Shown piece by piece: positions 1-11,498 of a stretch of 64,000 nt of DNA. Below the pieces are notes generated by a model. That model saw nothing but the letters and a program-made list of their open reading frames with translations. It was not told where the DNA came from and searched no databases. Origin of the DNA: Parietaria judaica (lineage: Eukaryota; Streptophyta; Magnoliopsida; Rosales; Urticaceae); assembly GCA_954871525.1 (NCBI GenBank), contig OX940871.1:25394586-25458585 (forward strand), given 5' to 3'. The position numbers were made by a program, and so were the translations under genes. Within the stretch, counting starts at the first letter, position 1, and every line of letters starts with the position of its first letter.

Positions 1-67
1 TAATTTTTGGTATTTATTGTTTTCGCTTACGGAACACGTCTTGACAAGCTATAACTAAAATGTCCAG

Positions 68-379
68 GAAAGAACATTGGATGAACACCAGAAAATGGTG
101 GAGAAAATCATGAAGAAAGACGAGGCCCGCCGGAAGAGAATAGCCGCTGCCGGAATCGAATACGAATGCCCAGAAGTCCTCTACCGAATGCCCCTCCGCC
201 CACCGGCGTCGCCGACTGCTCCGATCAGCGGTGAGGCTTCGATCTCCTCTGCGGTTTCGGCGCCAGCAAAGAGTCCTCATCGGCGGGGTAGTCGACGGCG
301 GGTCCTCCGCCGACGTGGGGGTCTGGATCCAAACCGATCGCTCACGCAAGCTCGTAGTCTTCTCTGGTGTTCAGAGTGA
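68..379 (+). CDS. Last exon of an unrecognised gene (5' part outside window)
   Basis: An open frame runs from a plausible acceptor (TGTCCAG ending at 67) to a stop at 377-379. Its first ~40 codons look coding: a charged, helix-prone stretch (EHQKMVEKIMKKDEARRKRI) followed by AAGIEYECPEV. After that the frame becomes Pro/Ser/Arg-rich low complexity, so the true end may lie earlier or a frameshift may be present. No initiating ATG fits upstream, so I read it as a terminal exon. I do not recognise the family; the basic coiled segment would suit a nucleolar or RNA-associated protein, but that is a guess. The stop lies only 34 bp before the ATG of the DUF3511 gene, which is unusually tight for two plant genes on one strand. 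Confidence 0.35.
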   Translation, partial: ERTLDEHQKMVEKIMKKDEARRKRIAAAGIEYECPEVLYRMPLRPPASPTAPISGEASISSAVSAPAKSPHRRGSRRRVLRRRGGLDPNRSLTQARSLLWCSE

Positions 380-413
380 AAGCGATTTGAGAAAGCACTT
401 GAGCTCGTCGGCC

Positions 414-740
414 ATGGAAGACCTCAGATCCAAGCCCGAGCATAACGAGTTCCAGAGCTCCGTCGCCGGCGCCGGAATGCAGGATCTCCGGTGCTACAGC
501 GCGTCGTACGCGACGGCGACGGCGGCGAACAACGATGCGAAGCTGAAGAAGGGGAGATCGGCGAAGAGCTGGAGCTTCAGCGATCCGGAGTCGCAGAGGA
601 AGAGGAGAGTTTCGAGCTACAAGGTGTACACCATGGAAGAGCCGCCGGTGATGGAGGAAGGCGTGAAGGGGCCGATGAGGAGAGAGAGGGAGAGAGGGAG
701 AGCAAACGAAGCTGAAGAAGGTGTACACCATGGAAGCTGA
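414..740 (+). CDS. DUF3511-family protein with aberrant C-terminus
   Basis: Encodes 108 residues. The N-terminal two thirds match the plant DUF3511 family: MEDLRSKP at the start, a central DLRCYSASYA block, a basic linker, then KSWSFSDPESQRKRRVSSYK and VYTMEE. Family members normally continue into KGS-LRKSFRWIKD and end with a short aromatic tail. Here that part is replaced by an acidic/arginine run ending EGVHHGS. The reason is visible: the DNA encoding KVYTMEE (about 623-640) is partly repeated at about 716-735 in another frame, so a local duplication and frame change has overwritten the family C-terminus. DUF3511 proteins are small, plant-specific and of unknown function. The gene may be a decayed copy. 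The ATG at 414 was chosen because it matches the family start. Confidence 0.6.
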   Translation: MEDLRSKPEHNEFQSSVAGAGMQDLRCYSASYATATAANNDAKLKKGRSAKSWSFSDPESQRKRRVSSYKVYTMEEPPVMEEGVKGPMRRERERGRANEAEEGVHHGS

Positions 741-2040
741 AGAAGAATACAGCTATTCGATGAAGATGATTACGATATATTAAGGGTATAATTGTCCAAA
801 TAACACCAAATGAGGGTTTCTTTAATTATGATAAACTTTTGAGGGTTTTTTAAAATAGTTTCACCTAAATTGGGTATTTTGCTAAAAAGCCCTAATAATT
901 ATTAATTAATAAATTAATTAAAGGTGTCAACTTTCTTGATATCGCAACGGCCAGTCATAATTAAATCTTAACCGTCTGATTAAAACCCCATCAAATCTAA
1001 CAGTTCTCTTGCATTTCTGTTTGACACGTCAGAGTCATTATCTATTGTTTCATGTGGACCTCACTTTAATTTTATTTTGTACTTTGATCCTTGTATATAA
1101 CTCTTCTTTTATTTTTAGTCCTTAATTACGGTTTTCCTCCGTCATACATGAGGGCTTTACTAATAAAATTGAAACGGAGATATTATGTGAGTGTTCTCCG
1201 GCTATTTGTTAAAAATAAAATTTTGATTATGTTGAGAAGTTATACAGAGAAAAAAAAATAATCAAGAACTATATAGTGGTACGAGTAAAAAAAAAAAAGG
1301 CCAAAGACCTTAAAATGATAATTGTAATTAACTAGAGACAATAATTAGATTTGTAATAATTTTTGCTAAAATTTAATAAGTTAAACATAAGATTTATTTT
1401 CGTATGTAAGTTTAATAATTTAAATTCAAGATTTTGTTTAAAATAAATAAAGGCTGTATAAGAAAAAGAAAAAAAAATCAAAAGGTGAGATATGGTTATG
1501 TTACATAAAAAAAAATCAGATAAATATATACATACAAATATTAATTGAGGGACGTCTAAAATATATCTATGCTAAAAATAATGATAAATGTACTAATAAA
1601 TATATTTTAAGACATTTGTCGCAAAAATACTCGTAAATTATAATAGAATGGCTCTTAATTCAATCATTTTTTGGTAAACATTTTCAATGATATAAAGAAA
1701 TATAATACAGTACTTTAGGTTAATCTTGTTGTCATACAAGAGAAAAAGCATGGGATTAGCGAAAAATTATCTATTTATGTCAAACAATTTTACATCACTC
1801 AAATTTTTTACTTTAAAAAAATCAATGTATAAATTATATTATTTGTAATATATAAACATTTTTCCTACAAATATCTCACATGCATATTTGACTCTAGTTG
1901 CGTAGCTTTTTTTCCGTCCACTAACATTAATCCAAGTGTGGGTACTTTTTATCATCTTGGAATAATTATAAAGTATATTATATATCGGATTGTAATATAA
2001 CGAACTAATATAACAATAGAAGAGCTAAATTTAATTTATT
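741..2040. other. AT-rich intergenic DNA, no gene seen
   Basis: This stretch is strongly AT-rich, has stops in all frames and shows several A runs. I see no coding exon, RNA gene or complete mobile element in it. Confidence 0.6.
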
Positions 2041-2557
2041 GGGATATTTGCGGCACAACTTCCTTTCCTTACTGAAATATTACTGGCAATTTTTTTGACC
2101 TGAATAAGTACACTTGCTCCGTCAATTAGTTACACTTAAGTTCTCCGTCTATGTTTTCTTAATAGAAAAACATGTCTGTTAACTTGACGATATGTGCAAG
2201 GCCGGCCCTCAGTTTGTCAGGGCCCTAGGCGAAGACCGATTTTATGGCCCCTATCTTAATTGTAAAAATAAAAAATAAAAAAATCAATGCATAAAGTATA
2301 AAAATATTTTCTCCTTGACGATATGTGCAGGGCCGGTACATATGTGGACGAGAAAACAAGCCGGTACATATGTTTTCAAAACAGTTATGAAAACATGTCA
2401 ACAACCCTGTTATGAGAACATAGAGGGAAGACATAAATGAAACTGATTGAATTAGTAAGATACTTATTGAGGTTTAAAAAAAAGTTTGAGGAATATGCCG
2501 CAAAAAGAGTTAAAATAACTTTTCAATAAGTTACGAAACTTATGCTGCAAATATCCC
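2041..2557. mobile_element. Candidate MITE with 15-bp terminal inverted repeats
   Basis: The left end reads GGGATATTTGCGGCA (2041-2055). The right end is its inverted copy with one mismatch (2543-2557). Both flanks carry TATT next to the ends, a possible short target duplication. No coding capacity is seen. A related end (GGGATATTTGCGGTA) occurs near 16497 in an intron of the hydrolase gene, suggesting a repeated family. Superfamily not assigned. Confidence 0.4.
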
Positions 2558-2859
2558 TATTTTGTTCGTTTAAGTATCTACATTTTTAATATATTTTGTT
2601 AGGTATGATTTTCTGTAAAGATGTGTGGCTGTCATCGTTATTCTTCTTCTTTGAAGGGGATATACCTTTTGTTGTTTCCTACTCAAACATTCGGACTCAT
2701 TTTCATTTGGTCACATTTTATTATTATAATTTAGAATAAAAAAAATGACCATGCGAGAAATGTTTATCATTGTTAATATAAAATTATCTTATTTCTCTTG
2801 AGTTTTAATTTTTAATTGTATTTGGCACATTTATATTTTAAGATAGTCGCAACAAAAGT

Positions 2860-3447
2860 TAGGGGTGAGCATTTTAGACCCAACCCGATGGCCCAATCCA
2901 ATCCGTTAAGGACCCGACCCCAATCTAACCCGCCCAATCTAACCCGTTAAAAATTAGTTCGGATCGGGCCGGACCCGATTATTATTCGCTTCGGTGTCGG
3001 GTCCAAAATCTTGAGTCGGGTCAGGGTCGACCCGACCAATATAATTAATATATATTTCATATTAATATAAATTTCAAGTAGTGCAATCTTTAGTGTTTTA
3101 AAACTTCTCATTCTCATTTTTATTTATATTCAAAGACCGTTCAATCTCTCATTTTCATGTTTTACATGTGTATGTTTGTTTGATTAAATTTGTTTGAGAT
3201 ATTTTTACTTAAATTTTGAGTTACATTGATGCATTTTTTTCATAATATTTTTTGTTATATAATAGTAAATTTTGAATAATCGGGCCATAGCGACCCAAAC
3301 CAACACAACAAGATTTTTATCGGGTCGGTTTGGTTCGGACATTAAAAAAGTTTGGGTCGGATCGGGCTTTTTTTTTTTTTGGAACCCGAAGTGATCGGGT
3401 CGGGTCCATAAAAAGCATCGGGGCGGCCCAACCCATGCTCACCCCTA
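2860..3447. mobile_element. hAT-type MITE, 588 bp, with intact 8-bp target duplication
   Basis: The terminal inverted repeats are TAGGGGTGAGCA at 2860-2871 and TGCTCACCCCTA at 3436-3447. The flanking octamers are identical, ACAAAAGT at 2852-2859 and 3448-3455. A TAGGG-type end with an 8-bp duplication is the hAT signature. The interior is a long imperfect inverted repeat rich in GGGTCGG and its complement, and no transposase is encoded, so mobility would need a hAT transposase in trans. The perfect target duplication suggests a fairly recent insertion. Confidence 0.85.
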
Positions 3448-3455
3448 ACAAAAGT

Positions 3456-6400
3456 ATATAAATTTGGACAAACTGAGGCGATTAAGTTCCAAATTAAAAA
3501 AAAAGCGACAAAAATATTTAATCTAAAAAATATGTGGCAAGTTAATATTTTAGCATAGTCCTATAAAATCGCACCTTAGATATACATTTATGTTCTCATA
3601 CAAGTATCTAGCATTTTCTCTTATTTAAATTTGATGAAAAAATGTGTGACCTCAGTCTGGCAAAGTTTAAGTATTTTTGTCGTAACTATTGCTTACATTT
3701 TGTCTAAGTCTTTTCATTTTATGAATTGAAAATATTGTCTTGTATTATTATCTCATATTAATTAAGTCATATGAAAGTAAATCTACATATTAGTAAAGGA
3801 ATAATTCGCAAGAGACATCGCATGATAAAATTCAAGAACAAATTAACGAGCAATACTTGTTTAAACTCGTGCTTCAATATTATTCACATATTTAATATGC
3901 CATTTTTTAAATTACAAATGTTTTCAATATTATTTTTTAATCATAATTAAAATTTAATTTAATTTAATTTATTCTTCTTAATATGGGTATGTAATTTACA
4001 AGTTGACAGTCTATTTAGCATTTTAACGATGTCACATCAGCAGAATTTAACATCCCAACGGAAGGACCAACGGATTTTACATTCAATAAACGTTGGGTAT
4101 TTTTGCCCAAACTTTGAAAGGTTGGGGACCTAAAACCCCTGTTAACCAAAAGTTGTGCATTATTACCGCAATTTACCCTATTTTTAACTACATACAATTT
4201 TAGAAAGAAGCAACATCTACAAAAATGAGTAAATTTTGTGAAAATCCACAAAACCCAAACTTTAACTACTTTTGCCGAACATGCTCAAAATCCGACGGAT
4301 CACATAAATAATTTCCATTTATTTTTGATAGCTCAGGTCAAGAATTAAACGATTGTAATTTTTTTTTTATTTTTTTTATGAAATTGGCTTAGGGAGAATC
4401 AAGTGAGGCTCGGATGTGTAAACTGTCGGGGTTGGTTGCCTGTCGTGTTCTTCGTATCTGGAAATTCTCACCGGTCTTTCGGTATATCCTCCAAAACTTA
4501 ATCGTCTAAAGCGCACACTTCCTCCAACAGAACCTCTAAGAAAAAAAGAAGAAGATAAAATTGGGTGGCTATGAAGCTCCCTGAGATTTTCTCTGATTTT
4601 AACTATGATAATTTACAGAATATGGTTCCAACTAATTTTGAGAAATTCATTTTCCCTAATGATCTAGAGTCATTGAAAATTTGAAATCAATGACCTATAT
4701 TAATCCTAGAGAATTTCAAAAAAAAAAAAAATCTAAACAAAAAGATTTAGATCTAATAATCTTTATTCAATCCAGACTTATCTAATGGCTCACACTGATT
4801 TCCAATCAAACAATTAATATTAATAACAAATATTAATAATCAAATATAATAATTAAAAATCATATTAATTAAATCACTCTCATAATTTAATATTCTAAAT
4901 TAAATTCAATATTTATTTCTATTGTTACGATTTAATTAAGCGATCCACACTATAGGTTAAAATGGTTGAATCTATAAATTACAAAGCGTAAGTCACATGT
5001 TCCAAAAGATAAATTTACCATAAATAATATTTCTAACAACATTCTAATTTTTCCCCGAAACAAATTCCATCATCTTTTGACAATTTTATTTTCAGTATCA
5101 AATTTTGGTACTTTTGCCACTTAGAGTATAAACTTATTATGAGTTCCATCGAGACTTCTTAAGCCAATGTTAGGTTTACTTTCCGAGTCGAGGTCGGGTT
5201 GGTATCGGGTTTTAATTTTGGGCAGAGCCTCATAGGCTTTAGGGTTGGGCTTTAGGAGCTTTTCAGCTAAGCCAAGCCTCGTGTGCACTGGGCCTATTTT
5301 GAGTTGGGCCGTAATTTTTTTATCTTTCAAAAATTGTAAATATTAAATTTTTTTCAATTTCTTTTCATAGTGGCAGTATTACTCAGAGACCACAAAACAT
5401 TATTGCAGTCTAATTTCGTCCATGTTTAATTAACATCCGTTAAACTAGAGACAAACCATGAACCAGAATAGAAGAGCTTGCCCCACCCATGGTAAATATT
5501 TTGCAGTAGCCTCATTGTATGCTTGTCGCAATTTTTTTTAAAATATTTTAAATAATTAAAATTTTACAGTTAAATTGTAGATGTACTCACGTCTATCATG
5601 TAATAGTCATTAGCTCAATATTGATGAAATTGAACTTTTATACTAAGACCTTAGAGTACCGTTGGCGCTAAAAGCGGTTGGAAATATGTTAGTGTTAAAT
5701 TAGGTATTTTTGCCGTAATTTCTGTAAATAAACAAAGAGATAGAAATGAAATTTTGGGACGATCAATTCTAAATTTCCATGATTAAATGAGAGATTTTAT
5801 CCACCATTCCACAGACAAAGACATGTTGTTCAAAAAGCAAATAATTCGCATTCCGTAAGGAATTATTCCACTTTGTATGCAAGGTTGCTTCCAAAGACAT
5901 TGATGCACATGCACTGTATATGTAGGTGCATCTAAAACTCATATTCAACGGACAGCTTGCATCACATAAAATTTCATTCATTTACTCTTAATGCTATTTC
6001 AATTTAATTGCCTTTTTCGTAATGAAAGTTCATTACTCTTTTGTTTGGTTGTTGCAAAGTAATATCAATTTGGCGTTATCAACTACGGGCTACCATGTTA
6101 CAAAAAAAAAAAAAAAAAAACTACGGGCTACCAGATTCGTCTAAGAAATGGAAAAGAAAGCTGCTTTACAAAAGGTAAAGCATAATGATCGATATTTTGT
6201 TATTTGGTGTTTGAGGAATTATACTCGGCGTCCGGACACTAAGATGCGAAACTACGGTGATAGTTTAGATGCAGTCAAAAGTAAATTTTAATGATTTTTT
6301 ATGTAATTTTTATAACTTTTTTGTTTCGTTTTGAAAAATTACTCCAAATAGAAACGTTTGATTAGCAAAATAACCAATTTTTACTTTATCTTTCTAAAAT

Positions 6401-7784
6401 AGTCAATATGTATGAGGTGGCATTTTAATATCCGTTTTTATTCTTATTATATCCTTTTAATTATCTTTCTTTATACGGTTAAAATTCTAACGAACTAACG
6501 GTAAATATACCAAAAAAATGCGTTCAGAAATTGCTCCCTAAATCGTGGAATATCTCGATTTAATTTTCAAATATATAGGAAATATCCTTAATTTTAGCCA
6601 CGTATAAATTTGTAACTACTTTGATATTCATATTGATATTTTTTTAAAATATTAAACGTGATATAATGCCTATTAACATAGAAAAGATTTTGTAAATAAA
6701 TACTTAATCTTTAGAAAATACGTTTGATAATTAAAATCTAGTTGCATTACCAGTTTATATATGTATATAAACAAGTATTAACAGTTTATGAATGTATATA
6801 AACAAGTATCACCAATTGATATTAATATTGATATTTTTTTTAAATAATAAACATTATATTGATATTTTTTAAAATAATAAACATGATAAAATAGTTAATT
6901 AACGGTTAATATACCAAAAATACGTGTTTGAAAAATTGCTCCCTAAATTGTGGAATATATCAATTTTAATTCTCAAAAATTAAATAGGAAATGTCCTTAA
7001 TTTATACAGTATGAAGTTATAACCGTATATAGATGTATTAAATGTTAATACAATTTATTAGCGGAAAGGTATTTAGTTAATTATAATTGAATATTAAAAT
7101 CAAAATGTATAAATGTGATAATTAAGGGTATATAATTCATTTAATAGTCATTAACATGATTAAGTTGTTATGCTTAAATATAAACTAAAAATTGACTATT
7201 ACTCTGTAATGCCCTTTTATTATTATATATTTTTTTATTTGAAACTCAAATTTAGGGTAAAAAGGTAATTTCCTTATTCTTTCTCCCAAATCATCTTATT
7301 ATTATATCCTTGGACAATTTGTTTTCACTTTGTGTGAGATAAAACACAGCGTGTGTTCATTGCGGTTCCATCTTTGTTTCGATCTCGGGATAAATAAACT
7401 TCGTGACCGATAAGAGAAGCTCTCTCGCAAATCATGTTATTATTTCCTTCGACAATTTTGTTTTCACTTCGTGAGAGATACAACACAGTGTGTTCGTTGC
7501 GGTTCAGTCATTTTGTTTCGGTGTGTTTGGATCTCGGGTCAAAACCCAACAAAAGCATCACGAAAAATAAACATCGATCCTTCAATCTTTAGATCGATCG
7601 AAATGACATACATTTGTAAAACGACATCGTGAAATTTTATACGCCTTTCGCTAGTGTGATCATTTATACAAGTATGATCATTTACACAAAGACATGTCAA
7701 GTTTTTCTATGATAGTAAAAATAACATTATTTTATGTTTCTCTCAACAAGAAAACATAGCTCGAAAACGACAAGCAATCCAAGG
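3456..7784. other. Intergenic DNA with degraded repeats
   Basis: No gene is visible in this 4.3 kb. About 5140-5310 is rich in GGGC/GGGTCGG words like those in the MITE arms. A ~100-bp segment at 6499-6598 recurs at about 6900-7001. A second diverged direct duplication lies at about 7290-7390 and 7429-7540, ending next to the 3' end of the RFC-like gene. The rest is AT-rich DNA with stops in every frame. Confidence 0.5.
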
Positions 7785-10700
7785 CTAACTGCTTGTACTT
7801 TTTCTGTATATGCTCATGAATTTTGCAACGAACTCTGCAAATAAAAATAGCTCGAAATTAATACTAATGTTACTAAATTTGAGAATTATGGTGAAAATGT
7901 GTTGGAATAATAATACAGTCACACCTTCTATCTTGAGCAAAGCACTTGGCCCGGTTGGAAATCTCTTGTCCTGAAACAACGACGAAGAATTCCCGGTTTT
8001 CAGTTTGTTTTTGCGATTTCCGTGACTCGAGTAGAAGATTTTGATCAAATAATTATTTAATTAAATAACAAGAAACTCACGTAATAGGCCTGCCAATAAT
8101 AGAGCTCCCTCTTGATACTTGCATCAATTCCCTTGAGGAATTGTTCCACTAATTTCTGCTTAATATGAGAGAATTAATTCACCATTCTAATTAATCATAT
8201 AAATTTATTTAATACAAAAGTGATTGATTTGTAGAATAATACCTGCAAAATTAGCTTGGGGTGCACGAAATCGCCGAGAAGTTTCTGGAACCTTCCGCGA
8301 ATGACAAACAACCTAAAACGAGCTTTACTTGTGAGGATATTGTTCTTCATTTTGGGAAATGATTAATTTTACTATAGTAATTAAGGATTGAAAAGTAGAA
8401 AGATTTTTACGTATATGGTGAAGGGTTGGCGAGGATTTCAGATGCTAATTCCGCCAAGATTTCTTCCCATCCGATCGGGATCGGTTGATCATCTAGAAAC
8501 GGATAGCTAGAACGAATAGAATATATAATGTAAGTGAGTTAATTTGTTAGTTTGGATGAGATCATTGTTATTTCTTAGAGTAGAGACATGTTAAGCAAAT
8601 AATTGTATTTATTAAAAGCATTTTTCTGACCATGGCTATTAATATAATTACTCCGAAATTTCCACACTTAAGTAAGAGCTCTCACTTGTGTGCCTTGCAG
8701 GCTTCGAGAGCCATGATCGCCTTCCTCAAGTTGTGTTTCGATTTGATAGCAATTTTCGCTGCAAACCCGGTCGGTAGATCGAAGTTTTCCTTCCTCGAGA
8801 TCTCAATGAGAATCTCCATAATCTAAGAATGAAATGTGTTGTCAGACTTTGTTGAATATGGCTCAGTTTCATGATCTTAGGTATTTATATTCCGTCGTTG
8901 GAACTTTAATGTAATGAAAAATGTTGAATAAGTTTGAATACTTTTACCACAATTATCTCGTTAAATGAAAAAGAAACTTTATTATTAATGACACACGTTA
9001 AAACAACATATGGTATGTTTATTAGAGTTTGCGACTCGAATCCGTTTTGTTGACATGGACCTTAATTCTTAATTAGATTCAACATATTTATTTAATTTTT
9101 AAATTGATCCTAGCTCTAACTATTAGCATAGCAGATTATTATAGAAAATAATCTAAACACGCGAAAATCTCTTCGAAGCGCACCTCGTGAGTTGTCGGGG
9201 TCTCGAGCTTTACTACTTTACAGCGAGAGGTCACGGTGTCAATGATCTCAGCGTCGTCTTCGCAGCAAAGTATGATCTTACAAGCATCGCTGTAACAGTC
9301 TAAACTCCATTTGATCAAATGCTGAATGTTCTCATCTGATGTTTTGTCAGCACCATAAAGGACTATAACTGTATAGGAAAAAAGAGGTTAATTTTTCAAG
9401 TGAAAGAACTATCATGTCCGAAATCGGAATCGAAACGTGTTTTTGACACAGCAAGACCTTTGTAATTAGCACCGGGATTTGCATTGCTGGTTTCGGGAAT
9501 AATTGCACTGTCCCTTGTTATTTCCCTAACTAATCCCATAAATGCATACTTGGCATTTTTGTCGGAATGAACATTGAGCTCGAAGTGGAACGCACTCGAT
9601 GTCACCGGGACCGCCACTTGAATCGACTTGTTTTCCTATCACATTTTCGTCGAAATGTTTGTATAATTACATCTGAAATCGACCATTATAAAGGTTCTAC
9701 GTTTTGATTGATTGGTAAAGATGGAATAATAATTGGAAAAGAAAAGAGATAGACTAGTACCTTAACTTGGAAATGCCTTAAGTCATAAGTTATCTGAAAA
9801 AGGGAATAAAAAAATGTAGTAACGTAAGATCTTTCGGTTAATTAATCTTGTTAATGTAGGATCTCGATAATGCAAGTCCGTAAGATACCGGGATTTTTTT
9901 TTCATAATAAGATCTCCTTACCCATTTTGTTCCGATCTTTTCGAGTATCGAATTCTCGGATTCTTGATTTAAAACAAAAATAATTTAACAAGAAAATGTT
10001 CTATGTATTTTTTGTCAATACGATGGGAAGAACATACATTTGAACTTGCATCGCCATAGATTTCGCGCAAAAATGCTCGTGCTAGTGATCGTTTCCCCGA
10101 TCCGCTCGGTCCCTTAAGCAGAATATGGGGACAAAGATCATCTGATACCTAAACAGCATTTAGAAAAATGATTTCACATTATAGTACTAAAAACTAAAGA
10201 GAGAATCCCATTTGATTTCATGCTGACTTTTTCGGTAACGGATACTTTGAAGAATACGGTATTAAAAACCGGCTTAACACTTTAAATTCAGACACGAATT
10301 ATAAAATGTGAACATGATCCGAGAATCTACTAAACTCGAGCTTACTTACAAGCTGTTTGAGAAGCTGAGCTTGTTGTTTATGGCAGGTGAATCCGTTCAG
10401 CGAGCACGGTTGATGCTTATCACCCCAAAACCGCCTTATGTTTTCAACCACAGACGCCTTTTCGATGAAAAAAGCCTCGTTGATCAGAGAGCTTCTCTTG
10501 GCTCTCTCCGGTGATCTCGAGCTCGAACACGATCCCTTCTTCACGCACCCGAACCACGTCTCCTTCTGGCTCCTCCTCCGGTTCGCCGTGAACCGCCTCA
10601 TGCTCTCTGTCGTCTTCGCGCTCATCGCCTCGCTCGCCTCGCTGAACCTCCCGCTCCCGTTTTGGCGGCTTCCAGAAGAGCTGAAGATTGTCGTCATCGT

Positions 10701-11498
10701 TGCTGACGAGGCGCTTGGCTTCGGTACTGCGAGGACTGTCCACTCGCGCGAGAAGAAGATGTCGCCGGGCGAGACGGAGCCGGTGCTGTTGAAGACCGTG
10801 CTGTCGAGCCTCGCGAGGCCTGCTCTCTCGTTGATCTCGCCGATCGTCGGCTCCATCAGAGCGTCTCGGTTCTTCAGGGCTGGGGTTTTCACTGGCGGAG
10901 ATGGCACTCGTGCCTTTCTCTCGGCCGTCCGGGAAACGGAGCCGGTTGTCTCGGAGACGAAGTTCTCGAGCCTCGCGCGGCCCACTCTCTCATTGGTCTT
11001 GCGGGCCGTTAGTTTTGCAGCCGGCGGCGGAGACGGGGTTCGCGCCTTTCTCTCGGCCGGCTCTCTTGGCCTTGGCCTTGGCCTTGGGGCAGTTGCCGAT
11101 CTCTTACTCGCATAATTCACCTTCTTGCTCGCCCTGCCGATCTCAAAAACCCGAGGCTTCGGTGCATCCGCAGCGGCGATCTCATCGCCGCCGGCGAGGT
11201 CTCTCCCCGACCCCGGCTTGTATGGAGACTTGCTGTTGTGTCCCCGGCGACTCAAGCTCTCTCCACCGCTTTGCTCAAACCTCGAGGAGTGGAATCTCCG
11301 GCTGCCCTTCCGCGGGCTCGCGTACCGCAGCGGCAGGCTGAACTCCGGCTCCAGTTTCGCACTTTTGGGGTGGAATTCGCGCCAAGGGTTTTCGTGGGGG
11401 TCGGTCTCGGCGTCGGAGGGCTCGTACCCGCTGTGGCGCGGCCTCGGGAGGGACGCGTAGGCCTGCGTGGCCCTACCGCAGCGCGGCAAAGTCTGCAT
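7785..11498 (-). CDS. Replication factor C subunit 3-like AAA+ protein, long N-terminal extension
   Basis: Eleven exons join in frame: 11498-10350, 10148-10038, 9793-9761, 9635-9458, 9368-9184, 8822-8686, 8506-8411, 8312-8243, 8155-8081, 7970-7925 and 7834-7785, about 709 residues. All junctions fit GT-AG. The first ~345 residues are Arg/Ser/Pro-rich and basic with no recognised fold. Next comes a clamp-loader region: the Walker A loop GPSGSGKRS in exon 2, a Walker B-like segment VIVLYGADK in which most acidic residues are missing, and an SRC sensor/arginine-finger motif (VTSRCKVV). It ends with the RFC collar domain ([14 protein letters not shown], then [20 protein letters not shown]). RFC loads PCNA onto DNA in the nucleus. 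The degenerate Walker B and the extension suggest a specialised paralogue rather than the core subunit. The first in-frame ATG was taken as the start. Confidence 0.8.

Noticed and set aside
5121..5330. Minus-strand 69-codon frame in a GGGC-rich stretch
   Set aside because: Composition matches repeat arms like those of the hAT-type MITE; no coding features.
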